Shown in pieces: positions 60,211 to 64,000 of a stretch of DNA of 64,000 bases. The stretch covers positions 62,001-126,000 of the forward strand of contig NZ_VORA01000005.1 of the NCBI RefSeq assembly GCF_008477545.1. Direction: 5' to 3'. This DNA comes from Roseibium aestuarii (GTDB lineage Bacteria; Pseudomonadota; Alphaproteobacteria; Rhizobiales; Stappiaceae). Made by a program: the position numbers and the translations under genes. The first letter of the stretch is position 1. Every line of letters begins with the position of its first letter. The notes beneath the pieces were generated by a model that searched no databases, was not told where the DNA came from, and saw only the letters and a program-made list of their open reading frames with translations.

Positions 60211-62394
60211 CTAGCGGCTCATGATGTCGTCAAGGACCTCGTCGGGCGGTCCATAGATGGTCAGCTGGCCGTTCTGCAGATAGGCGACCTTGTCGGCGAG
60301 CCGCATGTGGCTCGGCCGGTAGGTGGTCATGATCACGGTGGCGGTGCCGCGCATCTTCTCGATCTTCTCCACCAGCAGCTTGTCGCCGGCCTGATCGAGG
60401 CTGCTGCCCGGATTGTCGAGCAGGTAGATCGGCGCCGGGCGCAGGAAGGTGCGGGCCAGAAGCATGAGCTGCTTCAGGTTGTCGGGCATGGCCTGCATCA
60501 GGGTGCCGGTCAGGCGGGTTTCCAGACCTTCGGGCAGGAAGTCGGGATAGTTGTGCAGCCCGAAGTCCTTGAACACCTCCAGCACCTGGGCGTCGTCGGC
60601 CTGGGGATCGGCCATGCGCAGGTTCTGGGCCACCGTGCCATAGAAGAAGTCGAACTCGTCGGGCGCATAGCCGATGCAATAGCGCCATTCGCCCGGGTCG
60701 AGCTGGCGGATGTCCAGGTTGTCGACGAGGATCGCGCCCATCTGGGTGGGATAGAGCCCGAGGATCGCCTTGAGCAGGGAGGACTTGCCCGATCCGCTGG
60801 GGCCGGTGATCGCCAGAACCTCGCCCTTGGGGATTTCCAGCGACAGGTTCTTCAGTGCCGGTTCCTGACGGGTGGGATAGCGCAGCAACAGGCCGGAGAC
60901 GCGCAAGGTGCCCTGGAGCGAGCGCTGCAGGCTGGGCAGGGCACCGGGTTCGCGCTCTAGCGGCACGCGGAACAGGCCGTCGATACGCTCGATGGTCTGC
61001 TGCACCTGACCGAGCTGTGTGAGGCTGAGGAAAGCCTGATGCATGGGGTTGAGAGAGCGCCAGGACAGGGCCATCACGGCGATCAGCGCACCGGCGGTCA
61101 TCTGGCCATCGAGGACCCGTATGGCCCCGAAGGCGAGAACCGCCACCCCGCAGGAGGTCATCATGGTCTGGGACAGGATCTGGATGATTGCCGAGAGGTG
61201 GCGGGTGCGCAGGTTCTTCTGGGCGAAGTCGGAATAGATCGTCCGGTATTTCTCCAGCCACACGTCATTGGCCGACAGGCTGCGGATGGCCCGGTTCTTG
61301 GTCAGGCTTTCGACGGTGATGTTCTGCAGGCGCGACTTGGCTTCCCCGGTCACGGCAATGGCCCGTTTCATGCGCGGCACGAGGAAATAGCCCGCCAGCA
61401 CATAGCCGAAGAGAAGACCAGCCGGCAGCAGGGACAAGGTGCCGCCGATGATCGCCAGGGCGACGATGAAGATCGCCGAGAAGGGCAGGTTGATCAGCGC
61501 ATTGGCCAGGTTGCTGTGAAAGATCTCGCGCACCCCGTCGAACTGGCGCAGGCGGGTGATCTGGGCGCCGATGGGGGCGTTAGAGGTGACCGGCAGGGGC
61601 ATGTGCAGGAAGTGCCGGAAGGTGGAATTGGTGATCACGTTGTCGAGGCGCGTGCCGAAATAGGCCTGCAGGCGCGACTTCGTGTGCTTGGTCAGGGCGT
61701 CAAGGGCGAAGATCAGCAGGATGCCGATCAGCAGGGTCACCAGCACCGACATGGACTTGGCACCCATCGCCTTGTCGTAGATGGTCATGGTGAAGATGGG
61801 CAGGGCGAGCGCCAGGAAGTTGCTCAGCAGGCCGATCAGGAACAGCTTCGCCAGCGTGCCGCGGAACTGGTGTGCCAGACGCGAGGACCAGTGCTTGAAC
61901 TGGGCCTGGCTCTTGAAGGTCTGGGCGTTGTCCGACATCAGGTAGAGCGTGCCGCGGAGCTTGCCACCCGAGGGCAGGCACTGCTCTGCCTTGCTGCGTC
62001 CGCTGTAGGCGAGAAGATCCCCCGCTTCGGTCTTGCCCAGAAGAACGAGAATGTCGTCCTCCGTCTCGAAGAGGCAGGGGAAATACTCCGGCGTGAGGGC
62101 GCCGGGCGACTTGCGCGAGGGTGTGGTCGCGTAGTTCAGCCGCGCTAGGATTGCCCGAAGGCCGTAAATGCTGGCGACGGGCTCGAGATGGGGAAGCGCC
62201 TCGAAGAGGTGTCGCTCCAGCCCGTCCCACTTCAGGGCGCGCAGAAGGGGCAGCAGACAGTTTTCCGCCGGTGTGCTTTCACCCTCCTTGCCGCCGGTTC
62301 TCTGGTGCAGGCGCAGGTCGAGGTCGGCCACGGCGCGGCGTGGGCCGGTCGTGTCACGGGTCATCTGCGGTTCGGAAAAGGCACTGATGGACAT
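60211..62394 (-). CDS. Type I secretion ABC transporter with a degenerate ATPase domain
   Basis: This 727-residue protein starts with a C39-like (cysteine-less) domain of about 150 residues. Six TM helices follow (LIGLLSNFLALALPIFTMTI, PIGAQITRLRQFDGVREI), then a nucleotide-binding domain. Walker A is intact (GPSGSGKSS, Lys537). The Q-loop position reads GYAPDEFDF, the signature reads MPDNL instead of LSGGQ, the Walker B run is IYLLDNPGSSLD with Asn661 in place of the catalytic Glu, and the H-loop histidine is Tyr692. The overall fold is that of LapB/PrsD-like exporters. It lies three bases after the partner gene, which is also degenerate, so the two probably form a heterodimer. Confidence 0.88.
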   Translation of the reverse strand: MSISAFSEPQMTRDTTGPRRAVADLDLRLHQRTGGKEGESTPAENCLLPLLRALKWDGLERHLFEALPHLEPVASIYGLRAILARLNYATTPSRKSPGALTPEYFPCLFETEDDILVLLGKTEAGDLLAYSGRSKAEQCLPSGGKLRGTLYLMSDNAQTFKSQAQFKHWSSRLAHQFRGTLAKLFLIGLLSNFLALALPIFTMTIYDKAMGAKSMSVLVTLLIGILLIFALDALTKHTKSRLQAYFGTRLDNVITNSTFRHFLHMPLPVTSNAPIGAQITRLRQFDGVREIFHSNLANALINLPFSAIFIVALAIIGGTLSLLPAGLLFGYVLAGYFLVPRMKRAIAVTGEAKSRLQNITVESLTKNRAIRSLSANDVWLEKYRTIYSDFAQKNLRTRHLSAIIQILSQTMMTSCGVAVLAFGAIRVLDGQMTAGALIAVMALSWRSLNPMHQAFLSLTQLGQVQQTIERIDGLFRVPLEREPGALPSLQRSLQGTLRVSGLLLRYPTRQEPALKNLSLEIPKGEVLAITGPSGSGKSSLLKAILGLYPTQMGAILVDNLDIRQLDPGEWRYCIGYAPDEFDFFYGTVAQNLRMADPQADDAQVLEVFKDFGLHNYPDFLPEGLETRLTGTLMQAMPDNLKQLMLLARTFLRPAPIYLLDNPGSSLDQAGDKLLVEKIEKMRGTATVIMTTYRPSHMRLADKVAYLQNGQLTIYGPPDEVLDDIMSR

Positions 62395-62397
62395 GGC

Positions 62398-63999
62398 TCA
62401 GCGCTCCTTCCGGGGCGGGGCGTAATAGCCCGATGCGGTTGAGGCTCCGCTCATGGACATGGTGAGGGAGGGGGGCAGGGTGGGACCCTGAGCGCCAGGC
62501 TGTCCGGAGTCGTCCGTCCTCGGCATTCCAGCCGGTTTGTCGGCCGGCGGCGGCGCCAGGCGGCCGCGTTCCAGGCGGATCTCCCGGTCGGCTATGGCCC
62601 GGAAGGAGGGGCGGTGGCTGGCGAGCAAGATGGTCAGCTGACCCTTGATGCGCGTCAGGCCCTGCAGCAACCCGGCTTCGCCCGGCATGTCGAGCACGCC
62701 ATTGGCATTGTCGAGCAGCAGGATCTCCGGTTCGGAGGCAAGCGCGCGGGCGATGGCAATGCGCTGCAGGAAGGAAGCGGTGAGGTTCTCGTCCAGACCG
62801 GCGCCCAGCATGGTGTCATAGCCCTGGGGCAGCAGGTGGATGTCGCGTTCCAGCCCGATCAGGTCCGCGGCGAGGCGGGCCTTGTTCGGATCGGCGCGGG
62901 AGCCGAAGAGGGTGAGGTTCTGCAGGATGGTGCCGGTGAAGACCTGCGCTTCCTGGCCCACATAGGCGATGCGCCGGCGCAGGCTCTGGTGGTCGTCGCC
63001 GAAGAGGTCCAGATCATCGATCAGCACCTTGCCGGAGGTGGGCTGCATGTCGCCGCTGATGAGGCGCAGCAGAGCCGAACGGCCCGAGCCGTCGGGGCCG
63101 GCCAGAGCCACGGTCTCGCAGGCCTCGATGCGGATCTCGCTGTCGGACAGGTCGAGGGGGACGCCGCTCTTGCCTTCGCAGGACACGCGCTGAAGGGTGA
63201 TATGGCCCTCGATCGCTGCGGCGGTCTCGGGATAGGCGTCTTCCGGCGGCAGCTCGAACAGGCGGCTTGCCTCCCGGTGGTCGTGATTGATGCGCTGCAT
63301 GTCGGTCCAGTAGTTCACGCCACGCAGCAGGGGCTGCATCACCTGACCGGCGAGAAGCGTGCAGGCGGCGACCGCGCCGATGCTGAGCTGCTCGTGAATG
63401 ACGAGGACCGCCCCCACGGCGACGATGAAGACGGTCGTCAGGCCGGTGAAGAGGGTGGAGATGTCGCGGGCGTTGTTGGACCACTCGATGTAATTCTGCC
63501 CTTCCTCGGAGACGGTGCGCTGAAGGCGCTCGAAGCGGCGCATGATCATCGGCTCCAGGGCCATGGCCTTGATGGTGGTGAGGCCGGCCAGAACTTCCAG
63601 CAGGAAGTCGTACTTGCGCTGATCGAGCTGGGCCCGGCTTTCGACCAGTCCCTGCAGCCTGCCGTTGATGGAGGAGGTGAGCAGGGTGAAAACGAGGATG
63701 AGCGCGATGGGCACGAAGCCGATCGGTCCGCCGATGACGAAGAGAAGGGCCAGGAAGATCAGGCTGGCGGGCAGGTCGATCACGAGAAGCCGGGAGGGGC
63801 TGGCATAGTGATCCGCGAGCGATTGCAGCGCCTTCAGCTCCTCGATCTGGCGCGAGACGCTCATGCGGGCGCGGGTTTCCGAGCGGGCGTAGAGGATCCG
63901 CCGCATGGCCTCCATGTGGGCCTTGTGGCTGAAGCTCGCCGCGAGCCAGGAAACGACAAAGCCGCGCATGATCTTGAGGGTCGCGTCCAGAAACAGCAC
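62398..63999 (-). CDS. Second type I secretion ABC subunit, degenerate, 5' end outside window
   Basis: Of this ABC exporter half, 533 residues are visible; the N-terminus lies beyond the window end. The TM domain shows the type I secretion pattern SVSRQIEELKALQSLADHYA and VIDLPASLIFLALLFVIGGP. In the ATPase domain the Walker A lysine is arginine (GPDGSGRSA). The Q-loop is kept (YVGQEAQVF), the signature reads LTASF, Walker B is ILLLDNANGVLD with Asn for the catalytic Glu, and the H-loop His is kept (ASHRPSF). A Pro/Gly/Ser-rich tail of about 55 residues follows. The ATG of the next ABC gene begins three bases after its stop. Confidence 0.85.
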   Translation of the reverse strand: MLFLDATLKIMRGFVVSWLAASFSHKAHMEAMRRILYARSETRARMSVSRQIEELKALQSLADHYASPSRLLVIDLPASLIFLALLFVIGGPIGFVPIALILVFTLLTSSINGRLQGLVESRAQLDQRKYDFLLEVLAGLTTIKAMALEPMIMRRFERLQRTVSEEGQNYIEWSNNARDISTLFTGLTTVFIVAVGAVLVIHEQLSIGAVAACTLLAGQVMQPLLRGVNYWTDMQRINHDHREASRLFELPPEDAYPETAAAIEGHITLQRVSCEGKSGVPLDLSDSEIRIEACETVALAGPDGSGRSALLRLISGDMQPTSGKVLIDDLDLFGDDHQSLRRRIAYVGQEAQVFTGTILQNLTLFGSRADPNKARLAADLIGLERDIHLLPQGYDTMLGAGLDENLTASFLQRIAIARALASEPEILLLDNANGVLDMPGEAGLLQGLTRIKGQLTILLASHRPSFRAIADREIRLERGRLAPPPADKPAGMPRTDDSGQPGAQGPTLPPSLTMSMSGASTASGYYAPPRKER

Positions 64000-64000
64000 C

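Noticed and set aside
1-64000. tRNA or rRNA genes, transposases, phage genes
   Set aside because: No cloverleaf with T-loop and anticodon features, no rRNA-like stretches and no transposase or integrase motifs were noticed. A tRNA scan would be the decisive test.

Overview
The window looks like chromosomal DNA of an alphaproteobacterium, most likely a member of the Hyphomicrobiales close to the Stappia/Roseibium/Pannonibacter group. This placement is an inference. It rests on uniformly GC-rich genes, the fliI-fliJ pair, DUF2336 and RskA/fasciclin genes, rhizobial-style hydroxyproline enzymes and dispersed GTCATCCC-type intergenic repeats. There is no rRNA, no tRNA that I can see, no phage and no transposase. 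The content is metabolic, transport and regulatory, and both ends of the window cut through genes (fliI on the left, an ABC exporter on the right).

Layout. 0-5 kb: end of a flagellar operon (fliI, fliJ), a small PqiA-like membrane protein, a DUF2336 gene and an alpha-ketoglutaric semialdehyde dehydrogenase. 5-11 kb: a large MscS-type channel and the glycerol pair glpD-glpK. 11-16.5 kb: a complete dipeptide ABC importer, dppABCDF. 16.8-18.3 kb: an ArsR regulator with an ACR3 arsenite pump. 18.3-22.4 kb: a GntR regulator divergent from a three-gene trans-4-hydroxyproline catabolic operon. 22.5-25.3 kb: a small AT-richer secreted orphan, a siderophore-interacting flavoprotein and ZinT behind a Zur-like dyad. 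25.3-30.7 kb: an aconitase-X type hydratase, a RecD-like helicase, and an ECF sigma / RskA anti-sigma / fasciclin module. 30.9-38.1 kb: a Cache-GGDEF-EAL protein, a TetR-SDR pair, a shortened TauE-type permease and Tex. 38.1-48.2 kb: a repeat-rich gap, a membrane orphan, an unusual adenylation-carrier-acyltransferase fusion, an iron-type ABC importer with its ATPase on the opposite strand, and gnd. 48.3-55.1 kb: SRPBCC/ArsR, EamA/Lrp, a zinc alcohol dehydrogenase, a TIM-barrel isomerase, a GhrA-like reductase and a VOC protein. 55.6-58.7 kb: the betaine importer proXWV. 58.8-64 kb: a type I secretion locus (HlyD adaptor plus two ABC subunits).

How the genes work together. Epimerase (21.3 kb), D-hydroxyproline dehydrogenase (20.1 kb), deaminase/dehydratase (19.2 kb) and the dehydrogenase at 3.2 kb make up the complete route from trans-4-hydroxy-L-proline to 2-oxoglutarate. 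The aconitase-X protein at 25.3 kb fits cis-3-hydroxy-L-proline breakdown. The peptide importer and the betaine importer would supply nitrogen, carbon and osmolytes.

The most unusual items are three. The two type I secretion ATPases both lack the canonical signature motif and the catalytic glutamate. The 861-residue protein joins an adenylation domain, a carrier domain and a membrane acyltransferase in one chain. The TauE/SafE protein appears to have lost about 40 internal residues.
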